Below are positions 1-7,937 of a stretch of 29,929 nt of DNA, piece after piece. The stretch is taken from positions 125,952 to 155,880 of the forward strand of contig DDSQ01000184.1 in assembly GCA_002343845.1 (NCBI GenBank), written 5' to 3'. Each line of letters starts with the position of its first letter. Positions within the stretch are counted from its first letter, which is position 1. The translations under genes and the position numbers were made by a program. The DNA is from Planctomycetes bacterium UBA2386 (lineage in GTDB: Bacteria; Planctomycetota; UBA1135; UBA2386). Under the pieces are notes generated by a model, which did not search any database, was not told the DNA's origin, and saw only the letters and a list, made by a program, of their open reading frames with translations.

Positions 1-150
1 GACGTCGGCGTCGCCCGACCCGTTGTCGATCACCAGCACCGCGAGCGGCACGTCGGCGACCGCGAGCAGGTCCTGCAGGCACCGCTCGGTGAGGTCGGCG
101 CGGCGCCAGTTCAGCACCACGGCGCCGGTACGCGGCAGCGGCTCAGCCAC
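1..150 (-). CDS. GT2 family glycosyltransferase, N-terminal fragment cut by the window edge
   Basis: Only the first 50 codons are inside the window. The reading starts at GTG (148-150) and contains VVLNWRR followed by VIDNGSGD. These are the first strand and the nucleotide-binding DNxSxD element of GT-A fold family 2 glycosyltransferases. The start overlaps the end of the upstream glycosyltransferase by 8 bases, its TGA being at 143-145, so the two are almost certainly co-transcribed and translationally coupled. Family 2 enzymes transfer a sugar from a nucleotide donor, usually at the cytoplasmic face of the membrane. Donor and acceptor cannot be told from this piece. Confidence 0.8.
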   Translation of the reverse strand, partial: MAEPLPRTGAVVLNWRRADLTERCLQDLLAVADVPLAVLVIDNGSGDADV

Positions 151-1198
151 AGAGCCTCCGGACCACGGCCCAGTAGCCGGCGAAGAACCGATCCAGCCCG
201 CGCCGCAGCGCCGCCGCGGCGCCCTTTTCGGCCAGGCCGGGGTTGAGCGTCACGGGCGCGGCGACCAGCAGTTCGCGGTCGGGCACGGTGCGGCCGCGCT
301 GCGCGGGACCACGCGCGCGCACCGCCTGCGGCAGCATCTTCAGCAACTCCCACTTGCCGCGCAGCCAGTCGCGGAGGTGCCCGCGCCGCACGCCGAAGCC
401 CGCGTAGACGATGCCGTAGATCAGTTGGGCCGGCATCGTCAGCAGGAACGTCCGCCAGCGCATGCAGGTGATCAGCACGTACCAGCGGTTCCGGCTGTGC
501 AGGAACGTGCGCCGCCCCGGGTACTCGCCAACACCCCGAACCGACAGGCCCTTGGTGCCGCCGTGATGCGTGCACAGCGCGCGCGGGCTCGCCCAGGTCG
601 TGTGGCCGCGCATGCGCAGCTTCCACGAGAACTCGTTGTCCTCGTAGAGGATGAACAGGTTCTCGTCGAAGCCGCCGACTTCGCGGTAGGCGCTGCGCTT
701 GCAGAGGAAGCACAGGGCGATCGCGGCGCCGACCGGGCCGCCGGGGTCCGCCGCGGCACTGCGCGGCTGGTACCAGTTGCGCAGCACCAGCGTGCCGAGG
801 AAGTGCAGATCGCCGCCGTCGTAGTGCACGACGTTCTCGTCGTCGCCGCACAGCGAACGCGCCTGAACCATCGCCGCGCGCGGGTCCGCCGCGAGGCAGG
901 CGAGCAGTTCGCGCAACGCCCCTTGGTGGAGCACCACGTCGTTGTCGACGAACAGGCACAGCTCGTGCGCGGCAGCCTCGGCGCCGACGTTGCGGGCGTG
1001 GCACGGGCCGGCGTTCCTGCCGGTGTCGATCACGCGCACGGTCGGGTACCGGGCCGCGACCAGTTCCCGCGAGCCGTCGGTCGAGTGGTTGTCGACGACG
1101 AGCACTTCGGCGGGCGGCGGTTCCTGGGCGAGCAGCGCGTCGAGGCACGCCGGCAGGTAGTCCCTGCCGTTCCAGTTGACGACGATCGCGCTGACCAC
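143..1198 (-). CDS. GT2 family glycosyltransferase
   Basis: About 351 residues. The N-terminus has SAIVVNWNGRDYL, then VVDNHSTDGS, then the acidic metal-binding VDNDVV, and later LYEDNEFSWKLRMRG. This is the usual order of the DNxSxD, DxD-like and ED...R motifs of rhamnosyl-type family 2 glycosyltransferases. The open frame extends to 1315, but codons upstream of 1198 (TTT, ATA, ACT, TCA, GCA) are unlike the gene, and a terminator hairpin sits there. I therefore start at the GTG at 1196-1198; no clear Shine-Dalgarno precedes it. A hydrophobic stretch around FLLTMPAQLIYGIVYAGF suggests membrane association. The acceptor sugar cannot be read from sequence. Confidence 0.88.
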   Translation of the reverse strand: MVSAIVVNWNGRDYLPACLDALLAQEPPPAEVLVVDNHSTDGSRELVAARYPTVRVIDTGRNAGPCHARNVGAEAAAHELCLFVDNDVVLHQGALRELLACLAADPRAAMVQARSLCGDDENVVHYDGGDLHFLGTLVLRNWYQPRSAAADPGGPVGAAIALCFLCKRSAYREVGGFDENLFILYEDNEFSWKLRMRGHTTWASPRALCTHHGGTKGLSVRGVGEYPGRRTFLHSRNRWYVLITCMRWRTFLLTMPAQLIYGIVYAGFGVRRGHLRDWLRGKWELLKMLPQAVRARGPAQRGRTVPDRELLVAAPVTLNPGLAEKGAAAALRRGLDRFFAGYWAVVRRLCG

Positions 1199-1276
1199 GA
1201 GGAGGTTGGTCGATGCTATCGGCAGCGGCGCGGCAGCACGCCAAGTCGTTGGCTCGAGTCGAGGTGACCGCGCGAG

Positions 1277-1305
1277 AAAAACGGGTGGCCCGCGAGCAGC
1301 CACCC
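1277..1305 (-). terminator. Intrinsic terminator between two glycosyltransferase units
   Basis: Read on the minus strand, GGGTGGC pairs perfectly with GCCACCC (arms 1299-1305 and 1283-1289) around a 9-base loop. One G and five T's follow (plus-strand AAAAA at 1277-1281). This is a textbook Rho-independent terminator for leftward transcription. It lies about 160 bases past the stop of the glycosyltransferase ending at 1466 and just ahead of the start at 1198, so it separates the five-gene unit from the downstream pair. Confidence 0.75.
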
Positions 1306-1465
1306 TCCCTTGCACATCTCTCGGTCACCGCCGCTCCCGGCTCTGGTCGAACCGGATCCGGCGGGAAGCGTGCGTCGCCGACGAATCGGCTGCGCACGGA
1401 GCCCAAGGCGCCGTCGGGCCGCGAACGGCCAACCCATTCCGAGAACTTTTTTTCGTCGGGTCGGG

Positions 1466-2392
1466 CTATCGCAGCGGCGGCTCGAAGTCCGGGTGCCGGC
1501 AGACCTGCCGGTGCTTCAGGCAGTAGGGCAGCGACCCCAGCGCCGCGAGGGTCGCCTTCACGCAGACCCACCACCCCCACTTCACCGACTTGATGTTCTC
1601 GAACAGCCCGATGGTGCCGACCGCGTCGGCCACCTCGCCGCCCGCCCCCTCCTTCTTGCCGCCGAGGCGCTTGCCGAGGAAGCGGAACGGGAACGCCAGC
1701 ACCTGGCTCCACGGCAGGTACTTGAACGCGTAGAGCCAGAAGTTGCGGACGTGGTAGTAGAGGCTCCGCTTGCCGTGGCGCATGCCGAACGGCGCTTTGT
1801 GGAAGACCTCGATGCTCGGCACCATCTTCACGCGGTAGCCGAGGTTGAGCAGGCGCGTGGTCAAGTCGCGCTCGTTGCCGAAGATGAAGAAGCGGATGTC
1901 GTACCAGTTCGCCTCGCGCAGTGCCTGCGTGCGCGCCATCGAGCCGCAGCCGCGGAACGTCGGCAGGTAGCGCTCCCGGTTGATCGCCGGCGACGTCAGG
2001 TACCACTCGGGCATCTCCGGCTCGCGCACCTTCGGCGACAGGATCGCGGTGGTCGCCGGTTCCTGCGCGAACTTCGCCAGCATCTGCTCGACGAACGTCG
2101 GCGGCAGCACGACGTCGTCGTCGAGGATGCCGGTGAACTCGCCGCGCGCCGACGCGAAGCCGACGTTGAACGTCTCGCACGCACCGTACCGGCTGTGCGG
2201 CATGCGGATCAGCTGCACCCACGGGAACTCGGCGAGCACCATCTCCGGCGTGCCGTCGTGGCTGGCATTGTCGACGACGATCACCTGGTCGGCGGGCACG
2301 CTCTGGGCGGCGATCGCGCGCAGGTTCTCGCGCAGGTCGTCCTTGCGGTTCCAGACCGAGATGACCAGCGAAACCGTCGGCTTGCCGGTCAC
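1466..2392 (-). CDS. GT2 family glycosyltransferase
   Basis: 308 residues. It begins at GTG (2390-2392), which overlaps the TGA of the deacetylase gene as GTGA. The sequence has VSLVISVWNRKDDL, VIVVDNASHDGTPEM, the metal-binding GILDDDVVLPP and a later FIFGNERDLTTRLLNLGY. This matches the GT-A family 2 motif order. The C-terminal 60 residues contain a hydrophobic/aromatic stretch (KWGWWVCVKATLAALGSL) that may be a membrane helix. It is the last gene of a five-gene overlapping run. Donor and acceptor are not deducible; the context suggests an exopolysaccharide, O-antigen-like or glycan-decorating pathway. Confidence 0.88.
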   Translation of the reverse strand: MTGKPTVSLVISVWNRKDDLRENLRAIAAQSVPADQVIVVDNASHDGTPEMVLAEFPWVQLIRMPHSRYGACETFNVGFASARGEFTGILDDDVVLPPTFVEQMLAKFAQEPATTAILSPKVREPEMPEWYLTSPAINRERYLPTFRGCGSMARTQALREANWYDIRFFIFGNERDLTTRLLNLGYRVKMVPSIEVFHKAPFGMRHGKRSLYYHVRNFWLYAFKYLPWSQVLAFPFRFLGKRLGGKKEGAGGEVADAVGTIGLFENIKSVKWGWWVCVKATLAALGSLPYCLKHRQVCRHPDFEPPLR

Positions 2393-3123
2393 GGCGTCTC
2401 CCGCTGCACGAAGCGGTGCAGGCGATCCTGCAGCGCGTGCGCCTCGGCGAGTTCCGCTGGACGCAGGTCGAGGAACAACTCGCCGTAGAGCACGCCGGGA
2501 ATGTCGAGGTTGACCGTCGCGGCGCGGCAACGGTGCTCGCTCATGCCGGGCAGGTCGATGTAGGCGTTCTGGCTGCCGTAGGCCTGCAGCGCCCGGTAGC
2601 AACGCGGGTAGGTCGCGGTGGTGTCGAACAGGGTGCCGCCGGGCGGCACGAAGTTGACGCCGTAGCAAAGGCACCGGCAATCGGCGGGCAGGGCCGCGGC
2701 AGCCGCGGCGGTGGCGGCGGCGATCGCCCGGTGGTCGCGGTGCGCCTCGCCGGCGTGGAAGCTGTAGAGCGTGCGCGGCTTCACTTCGCGCATCACCTCG
2801 GCGATGCGGGTCGTCAGCGCCGCGAGGTGCTCGGGCAGTTCGCCGTCGGGCAGATCCCAGTGCCGCGCTTCGCCGATGCCGAGCCGCGCGAGCGCTTCCT
2901 TGCCCTCGGCGCGCCGCACCGCGCGGATGTCGTGCTCGCGCTGGCCGGGGTCGCCCTTGGCGCCGTCGGTCGCGTGCACGACGGTGATCGCATGGCCACG
3001 TTCGGCGTGCCATGCCAGCATGCCGCCGGCACCGATGACTTCGTCGTCGGGGTGCGCGGCGAGGACCAGCACCGGACCGTGCAGCGGATCCTTCGGCAGC
3101 AGCGGCGAGAACAGGTGCTTCAT
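2389..3123 (-). CDS. PIG-L/LmbE-family deacetylase
   Basis: 244 residues. Near the N-terminus is AHPDDE (residues 23-28), the zinc-binding signature of the PIG-L/LmbE family. HRDH (128-131) supplies the second metal ligand region. Family members remove acetyl groups from N-acetyl-hexosamine-containing substrates such as GlcNAc-PI, GlcNAc-inositol or bacillithiol precursors. The gene starts at ATG 3121-3123, overlapping the upstream TGA as ATGA, and its own TGA overlaps the next GTG. Being embedded among glycosyltransferases, it plausibly N-deacetylates a sugar of the glycan they build; that is inference. Confidence 0.88.
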   Translation of the reverse strand: MKHLFSPLLPKDPLHGPVLVLAAHPDDEVIGAGGMLAWHAERGHAITVVHATDGAKGDPGQREHDIRAVRRAEGKEALARLGIGEARHWDLPDGELPEHLAALTTRIAEVMREVKPRTLYSFHAGEAHRDHRAIAAATAAAAAALPADCRCLCYGVNFVPPGGTLFDTTATYPRCYRALQAYGSQNAYIDLPGMSEHRCRAATVNLDIPGVLYGELFLDLRPAELAEAHALQDRLHRFVQRETP

Positions 3124-4328
3124 CGCAGGCGGGCGTAGAGTTCGAGGTGGCGGTCGGCCGACGCCGCGATCGTCGGCAGCGTGGCCGGGATCGCGGTGCG
3201 CAGCGCCGCGAGACGGTTCGGAGAGGTTACCAGTTCGCGCAGCACCGAAGCCAAGGCCGACAGCGGCGTGACCACGACGCCGCCGGTGCCATCGCGTTCG
3301 CGGAGCGCGCCTTGATCCGAGACGACGGCCGGCACGCCGTGCGCCAGTGCTTCGTCGACGACGAGGCCGTAGGTCTCCTGGCACTTGCTCGGGAACACCG
3401 CGAGGTGCAGGTCGCGCGCCGGATGGCGTTCGGCGGCGGTGAAGCGACCGCGGCGCACGAGGCGCGTGCCGTCACGCGCGGCCAGCCCGCGCAGCTGCTC
3501 TTCGAAGGCCTCGTCGTAGCCGGGGCCCGCGACGTGCACTTCGACCGGCAGGCCGCGGAGCGCTTCGACGAGTTCGCGCACGCCCTTCTCCGGCACGACG
3601 CCGCCGAAGGTGCCGATGCGCAACGGTTGCCCGGGCGTCGGCGGCGCGGCGCGGTGCGCGGCCGGCACCGGCCGCAGCAGCCCGTGCGGGATCACCTCGA
3701 TCGGAGCCTGCATCGGCAGGCAGTCACGCACGAACGCGGCGGCACTGCGGCTCGGCGCGGTCGCCGCGTGCAGCATGGCCACTTCGGCGCGCAGCACGCG
3801 ATCGCGTTCGCGCAGCCCCAGCGCCACGGCAGCCGGGTCGATCTGCAGCGCGTCGTTGACGCAGATCACGCACGGCCCACGGTCGGTCCCGCTCGGGCAC
3901 TGCACGCCGCCGTACGGCACGCGGAAGAAGCGGGCGCAGGTGGTCCACAGGTCGTGGAAGGTCGCGACGACTCGCAGGCCGAGTTCGCGGCAGAGCGGCG
4001 TGATGCCGCCGCCGAAGTGCGCGAAGCTGTGCACGTGCACGACGTCGGGGCGTTCGCGGACCAGAAGCTCGCGCACCAGTGCCTGCAGGCGCGGACGCAG
4101 GAGACCACGAACGTCCGACTCGTCGTCGCGGCGTCGCACCCGGAACACCGGCACGTCGGCGTGCTGCTGCGCCTCGACGTCGACGCCGGCGTGGCGCTGG
4201 TCGCTGCCACTGATCGCGAACACCGACACACCGCGCGCGCGGAGTTCTTGCGCCAGCGCGGTGACCACCTGCTCGGTGCCGCCGATCGCCTCGGGCGGCC
4301 AGTTGCCGGTGACGAAGCAGACCTTCAC
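3120..4328 (-). CDS. GT4 family (group 1) glycosyltransferase
   Basis: 402 residues with a GT-B layout. The N-terminal acceptor domain starts KVCFVTGNWPPEAIGGTEQ, and the C-terminal donor domain begins about residue 235 (RIGTFGGVVPEKG). The conserved ETYGLVVDE gives the EX7E pair (E318, E326) of retaining family 4 enzymes. Four cysteines at about residues 131, 144, 153 and 156 form the cluster often seen in this GT4 subgroup after the HDLW motif; it may bind a metal. The start is GTG 4326-4328, overlapping the upstream TGA (GTGA). The stop overlaps the deacetylase start (ATGA). Confidence 0.9.
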   Translation of the reverse strand: MKVCFVTGNWPPEAIGGTEQVVTALAQELRARGVSVFAISGSDQRHAGVDVEAQQHADVPVFRVRRRDDESDVRGLLRPRLQALVRELLVRERPDVVHVHSFAHFGGGITPLCRELGLRVVATFHDLWTTCARFFRVPYGGVQCPSGTDRGPCVICVNDALQIDPAAVALGLRERDRVLRAEVAMLHAATAPSRSAAAFVRDCLPMQAPIEVIPHGLLRPVPAAHRAAPPTPGQPLRIGTFGGVVPEKGVRELVEALRGLPVEVHVAGPGYDEAFEEQLRGLAARDGTRLVRRGRFTAAERHPARDLHLAVFPSKCQETYGLVVDEALAHGVPAVVSDQGALRERDGTGGVVVTPLSALASVLRELVTSPNRLAALRTAIPATLPTIAASADRHLELYARLR

Positions 4329-5248
4329 GACGCGCGCAGCTCCTTGACCGCGTTGGCGAGATGCTCTCGCTCGGCCTTGCGGCGGCCCGGGTCGTTCTTC
4401 GTGCGCGCGTTGATCTTCAGCCACTCCTCGCGGATGCGCAGCCACACGCAGACCGCGATCCACGCGCGACCGCACCACCCCCAGTGCTTCTCGTAGTAGC
4501 GCCGCCGGTTCTTGTGCCAGAGCACGAGCATCTTCGCGAAGTTCTTCGTCGATGCGCCGCGGTGGTGCAGCACCTCGGCCTCGGCGACGTAGCGGATGCG
4601 GCGGCCGGCGCGCACGAGACGCCGGCACAGGTCGACGTCGTTGTAGAACAGCGACAGGGTCTCGTCGAAGCCGCCGAGTTGCCGCCATTCCGCGGTGCGC
4701 AGCACCCAGCACGCCGCCGGCGGCTGGTCGACGTCGCGGCTCTGCAGGTGGTCGAAGTCGCGCATCAGGTAACGGCGCTGCACCCACGACCCGGGCCACC
4801 ACGTGCCCCACCACGAGTCGAAGCACAACGCCGTCGCGAGCGTCGGGAAGCGCTGGCAGGCGTGCTGCACGCTGCCGTCCGGATCGCACAGCCGCGGCGC
4901 CGCGATGGCGTAGTCGGGATGCGCGCGCAGCCAGTCGACGAGGAGATCGAGCGCGCCGGGGCGCACTTCGGTGTCGCTGTTGAGCGTGCAGACGAACGCA
5001 CCGCGCGCCGCCGCAGCCCCCTGGTTGTTGCCCGCGGCGTAGAGCCGGTTGTCCGGGTTGCGCAGCAGCACGACCTGCGGGAACGCCGCGGCGATCGCGT
5101 CGGCGCTGCCGTCGTGGCTGCCGTTGTCGACGACGATCACTTCGCGGTCGTGCCGCGGCGTCTCGGCGAACAGACCGCGCAGGCACGCGAGCGTCAGGTC
5201 CTTCGTGTTCCAGCTCAACACGACGACCGACAGCACCGGCGTGGTCAC
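4325..5248 (-). CDS. GT2 family glycosyltransferase, rhamnosyltransferase-like
   Basis: 307 residues. Motifs in order: LSVVVLSWNTKDL, VIVVDNGSHDGS, CTLNSDTEVRPG (metal binding), GGFDETLSLFYNDVDLCRRL, and HHRGASTK. This last part resembles dTDP-rhamnosyl-type family 2 transferases, but donor specificity is not proved by it. The start is GTG 5246-5248 with GGGAG a few bases upstream, overlapping the TGA of the preceding gene as GTGA. The lysine/arginine-rich C-terminus follows an aromatic hydrophobic stretch that could anchor the protein to the inner membrane. Confidence 0.88.
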   Translation of the reverse strand: MTTPVLSVVVLSWNTKDLTLACLRGLFAETPRHDREVIVVDNGSHDGSADAIAAAFPQVVLLRNPDNRLYAAGNNQGAAAARGAFVCTLNSDTEVRPGALDLLVDWLRAHPDYAIAAPRLCDPDGSVQHACQRFPTLATALCFDSWWGTWWPGSWVQRRYLMRDFDHLQSRDVDQPPAACWVLRTAEWRQLGGFDETLSLFYNDVDLCRRLVRAGRRIRYVAEAEVLHHRGASTKNFAKMLVLWHKNRRRYYEKHWGWCGRAWIAVCVWLRIREEWLKINARTKNDPGRRKAEREHLANAVKELRAS

Positions 5249-6528
5249 GACACTCCCGCCTTCGGCGCCATCGACGTGCCGAGGTACGACAGGCACTGGA
5301 AGCGCCAGCAGCCGAGCCGCTCGAACCGCCCGCCGGTGAGGTCGTAGGCGGTGAAGTAGAAGACCGCGGGAACGAAGTGACGGAACGCCGTCGGCGACGG
5401 CGTCCACGACGACCCGCGGCCGAACATGCCCGCCGAGAGATAGAAGTTCGGGTCGAGCGACATCAGCACGACGTACCGCTCGCAGTCGCGGCCGAACTCG
5501 AGCCGCGGCGGTCCGTCGGACGCGCCGAGGTCGACGAGCGGCATCGGGTACCGGAAGCGCTTGCGGTTGCGCAGCGGGCTGCGGTTCAGCAGCCAGTCGG
5601 CGGCAGACAGCGCCCAGGTGCCGAGCCGCCCGTACCACTTCGCGAAGTAGAGCCGGCGACTCACGTGGTGACGCTTCCACGCCGACTCCATGTCGCTCAT
5701 GCCCGATCGATTCACGAAGTGCACGAGCCGCGCGTCCGGCACCTGCGTGACCGTGCGCCCGCGCTTGCGGATCGTCAGCGACAGGTCGGTGTCCTCGTAG
5801 TAGAGGGGGTAACGCTCGTCGAAGCGGCCGATCTCGTCGAAGAAGGCCCGCTCGATCAGGAACATGCAGCCCGACATCATCGGCAGCGCCAGCGGCTGCT
5901 CGGCGCTCCAGACGCGCGTCCAGCGGCGCGCCAGGCGTCGCGCCCACCAGTGGCTGATGCGCGGCACGAACTGACCGAGCGTCGTGGCCAGCAGTTCGCG
6001 CAGCGTCGGCAGCGTGTTCGGCGGCAGGCGGCCGGCGAACTCCGGCTCCCAGAAGCCCTTCGGCACCACGCACCCGGCGGTCGGGTCGTTCTCGAGGTGG
6101 CGCTGCAGGGCCGGGATCAGGCCCGGGCCGAACAGCACGTCGGGGTTGCTGACCAGGAACCAGCGGCCCCGCGCGTTCGCGGCGGCGAGGTTCATGCCCT
6201 TGCTGTAGCCGCCGTTCTCGTGGTGCAGCAGCAACCGCCCCGCGAGCGGGTCGCCCTGCTGCTCGGCCAGCAAGCGCAGTTCGCGTTCGACGGCGGCGAT
6301 CTCGTGCGGATCGCGCCACGGCGAGCAGTTGTCGACGACGATGCACTCGAACGGCATCGGCGTGCCGTCGGGACGAGTCGGGCCGTGTGCGCGCAGCGTC
6401 GCGACCGCCTGCGCGCACTCGCGCCAGGTGTTGTAGTTCACGATCAGCACCGACAGTTCGGCGGCGCCCGTCGCGGCGTGCGGCGCCGCGCCGATGGCAT
6501 CCTCGCTGCGCGCGGAACCCGTGGTCAT
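5245..6528 (-). CDS. GT2 family glycosyltransferase with an extra C-terminal domain
   Basis: 427 residues, over 100 longer than its neighbours. Residues about 20-310 carry family 2 motifs: LSVLIVNYNTW, CIVVDNCSPW, LVSNPDVLFGPG and YPLYYEDTDLSLTIRKRG. After about residue 315 a further 110-120 residues follow, rich in aromatic residues (for example DPNFYLSAGMFGRG, FVPAVFYFTAYDL, RLGCWRF), which I do not recognise. They look like a small globular or carbohydrate-binding domain rather than membrane helices. The start ATG 6526-6528 is chosen because the family fold begins soon after it and upstream codons look non-coding. It is the first gene of the overlapping glycosyltransferase/deacetylase unit; 100 bases separate it from the lipoprotein gene. 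Confidence 0.85.
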   Translation of the reverse strand: MTTGSARSEDAIGAAPHAATGAAELSVLIVNYNTWRECAQAVATLRAHGPTRPDGTPMPFECIVVDNCSPWRDPHEIAAVERELRLLAEQQGDPLAGRLLLHHENGGYSKGMNLAAANARGRWFLVSNPDVLFGPGLIPALQRHLENDPTAGCVVPKGFWEPEFAGRLPPNTLPTLRELLATTLGQFVPRISHWWARRLARRWTRVWSAEQPLALPMMSGCMFLIERAFFDEIGRFDERYPLYYEDTDLSLTIRKRGRTVTQVPDARLVHFVNRSGMSDMESAWKRHHVSRRLYFAKWYGRLGTWALSAADWLLNRSPLRNRKRFRYPMPLVDLGASDGPPRLEFGRDCERYVVLMSLDPNFYLSAGMFGRGSSWTPSPTAFRHFVPAVFYFTAYDLTGGRFERLGCWRFQCLSYLGTSMAPKAGVS

Positions 6529-6628
6529 CTGCGGCAAGGGATCGGCGGAAGGACCCGCTCTGGGCAAACCGTTCGCGCGCGCGTGGACCAGGACGCGACC
6601 GGGCCGATGGCACCGGCCGTTGCCACGT

Positions 6629-7102
6629 TCAGGGCACCCTCGTCGCGGGCCGCGGCGACGTCGAGGCCGGCGCCAGTTTCCGCACCAGCGCCTCGCCGAG
6701 GATCGTCTCGGTCTCGCGATCCTGGCCGATCGACGACCAGTCCTGTTCGCGCGGTTCGATCGATCGCCGCAGATCGTCGACATGCTCCTGGTCGACCGCG
6801 AAGCGGATCGGCCACCCGGTCTTCGCGGACCCTTCGTCGACCAGGATCTCGGCGTGCAGCCGGTAGCGCGCCGGTCGGCCGACCGGCGGCAGCGTGCGGA
6901 AGCGCCATCGCGACTGCCACAGACCCATGCCACGGTCGCTCGCGCTGCCATCGACCGAGAAGCCGGCGCCGTTGGCGACGTGCACCAGCCCGTCGTAGCA
7001 CTCGCCGAGGGTCATCGGCGCACTCTGGAGTTCGCGCCAGTCGCGCACGAGCCCGCACGAGGCCAGCAGGACGGGAAGGACGCACAGGCAAGGCGCTCGC
7101 AT
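6629..7102 (-). CDS. Small lipoprotein of unknown function
   Basis: 157 residues. The N-terminus MRAPCLCVLPVLLASC is a short type II signal with lipobox LASC, so Cys16 would be lipidated and the protein held on an envelope membrane. The rest has no family I recognise. It includes a conserved-looking GECYDGLVHVANGAGF near the start of the mature part, an alternating-hydrophobic stretch (YRLHAEILVDEG) and FAVDQEHVDDLRRS. That pattern suggests a small alpha/beta periplasmic domain. The start ATG 7100-7102 is fixed by the signal peptide. It diverges from the HAD phosphatase gene with 24 bases between the two starts. Confidence 0.7.
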   Translation of the reverse strand: MRAPCLCVLPVLLASCGLVRDWRELQSAPMTLGECYDGLVHVANGAGFSVDGSASDRGMGLWQSRWRFRTLPPVGRPARYRLHAEILVDEGSAKTGWPIRFAVDQEHVDDLRRSIEPREQDWSSIGQDRETETILGEALVRKLAPASTSPRPATRVP

Positions 7103-7112
7103 CGGCCGCGCG

Positions 7113-7120
7113 AGTATACC
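7113..7120. promoter_or_regulatory. Candidate bidirectional -10 element between divergent genes
   Basis: The 24-base gap between the lipoprotein start (7102) and the phosphatase start (7127) contains the palindrome GTATAC (7114-7119). On the minus strand it reads TATACT, 10 bases before the lipoprotein ATG. On the plus strand it reads TATACC, 6 bases before the phosphatase GTG. Both fit a sigma70-type -10 box, and the spacing implies leaderless or nearly leaderless transcripts. No good -35 hexamer is visible either way. Shared symmetric -10 elements are a known way to drive divergent transcription. Confidence 0.5.
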
Positions 7121-7126
7121 GGCGCC

Positions 7127-7789
7127 GTGCGCCAGCCCGCCGCCTTCCTGTTCGACCTCGATGGCACGCTCGCGGAGACGCTGCCGGACATCGCCGCGAG
7201 CTGCAACCACGTGCGCTCGCGGCATGGCCTGCCGCCGGCCGACCTCGCCGCGGTGCGCGCGTTCGTGGGCGACGGCGCTCGCGCGTTGTTGGCGCGCGCT
7301 CTGCACGACGCGCTGCCGGGGGCGGGGACACGTCGCGAGGCGATGCTCGACGACGCACTGGCGATGTACGTCGACCACCACCACGCCCAGTGCACCGTGC
7401 ACGCACGCCTGTTCCCCGGCGTGTTGCCGTTCCTCGAGCGCGAACGGGCGGCCGGCCGCCGGCTCGGCGTCGTCACCAACAAGCCCGAACGCTTCGCGCG
7501 GCCGCTGCTGGCGCATCTCGGCGTCGCCGACCTGCTCGGCGCCATCGTCGGCGGCGACACGCTGCCGCAGCGGAAGCCATCCCCCGAGCCGCTGCGCGCC
7601 GCGCTGCGCGAACTCGGCATCGCCGCGGCATCCGCGGTGATGGTCGGCGACGGTGTGCAGGATCTGCGCGCCGGCAAGGCAGCGGGGCTGTCCACGATCG
7701 GCTGCCTGTTCGGCTATGGCGACATCGCGACGCTGCGGGCCGAAGGGGCGGACGCCTGGTGGGCGTCCTTCGGCGTCGCGGCCGACTGA
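7127..7789 (+). CDS. gph: HAD-family phosphatase, phosphoglycolate-phosphatase-like
   Basis: 220 residues. FDLDGTLAETLPD near the N-terminus is HAD motif I with nucleophile D10 and general acid D12. VVTNKPE is motif II, the lysine of QRKPSPEP is motif III, and MVGDGVQDLRAGKAAG is motif IV. A helical cap domain lies between motifs I and II. This matches the Gph/PGP group, which hydrolyses 2-phosphoglycolate from DNA repair or oxygenase side reactions. HAD specificity is notoriously hard to assign, so the substrate is tentative. The start is GTG 7127-7129, since the fold begins five residues later. A -10-like TATACC sits 6 bases upstream. Confidence 0.85.
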   Translation: MRQPAAFLFDLDGTLAETLPDIAASCNHVRSRHGLPPADLAAVRAFVGDGARALLARALHDALPGAGTRREAMLDDALAMYVDHHHAQCTVHARLFPGVLPFLERERAAGRRLGVVTNKPERFARPLLAHLGVADLLGAIVGGDTLPQRKPSPEPLRAALRELGIAAASAVMVGDGVQDLRAGKAAGLSTIGCLFGYGDIATLRAEGADAWWASFGVAAD

Positions 7790-7937
7790 GTGCCGCAGGG
7801 GTCGGCAGGCAGTGGCCACGAATTCTCGTCTGTTTTCTGCCTCGTGTGCGGCGGCAGGCGAGACCGCCCATCTCCCGCAAGCCCCGGCCGCGGCCCCCCC
7901 TTTTCGGCGCGCGCACGAGCAGTCATCATTCCGCGCC

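Noticed and set aside
1447..1453. Run of seven T's as a plus-strand terminator
   Set aside because: No hairpin adjoins it directly (GGCCG-CGAA-CGGCC is about 20 bases away), and no plus-strand gene precedes it.
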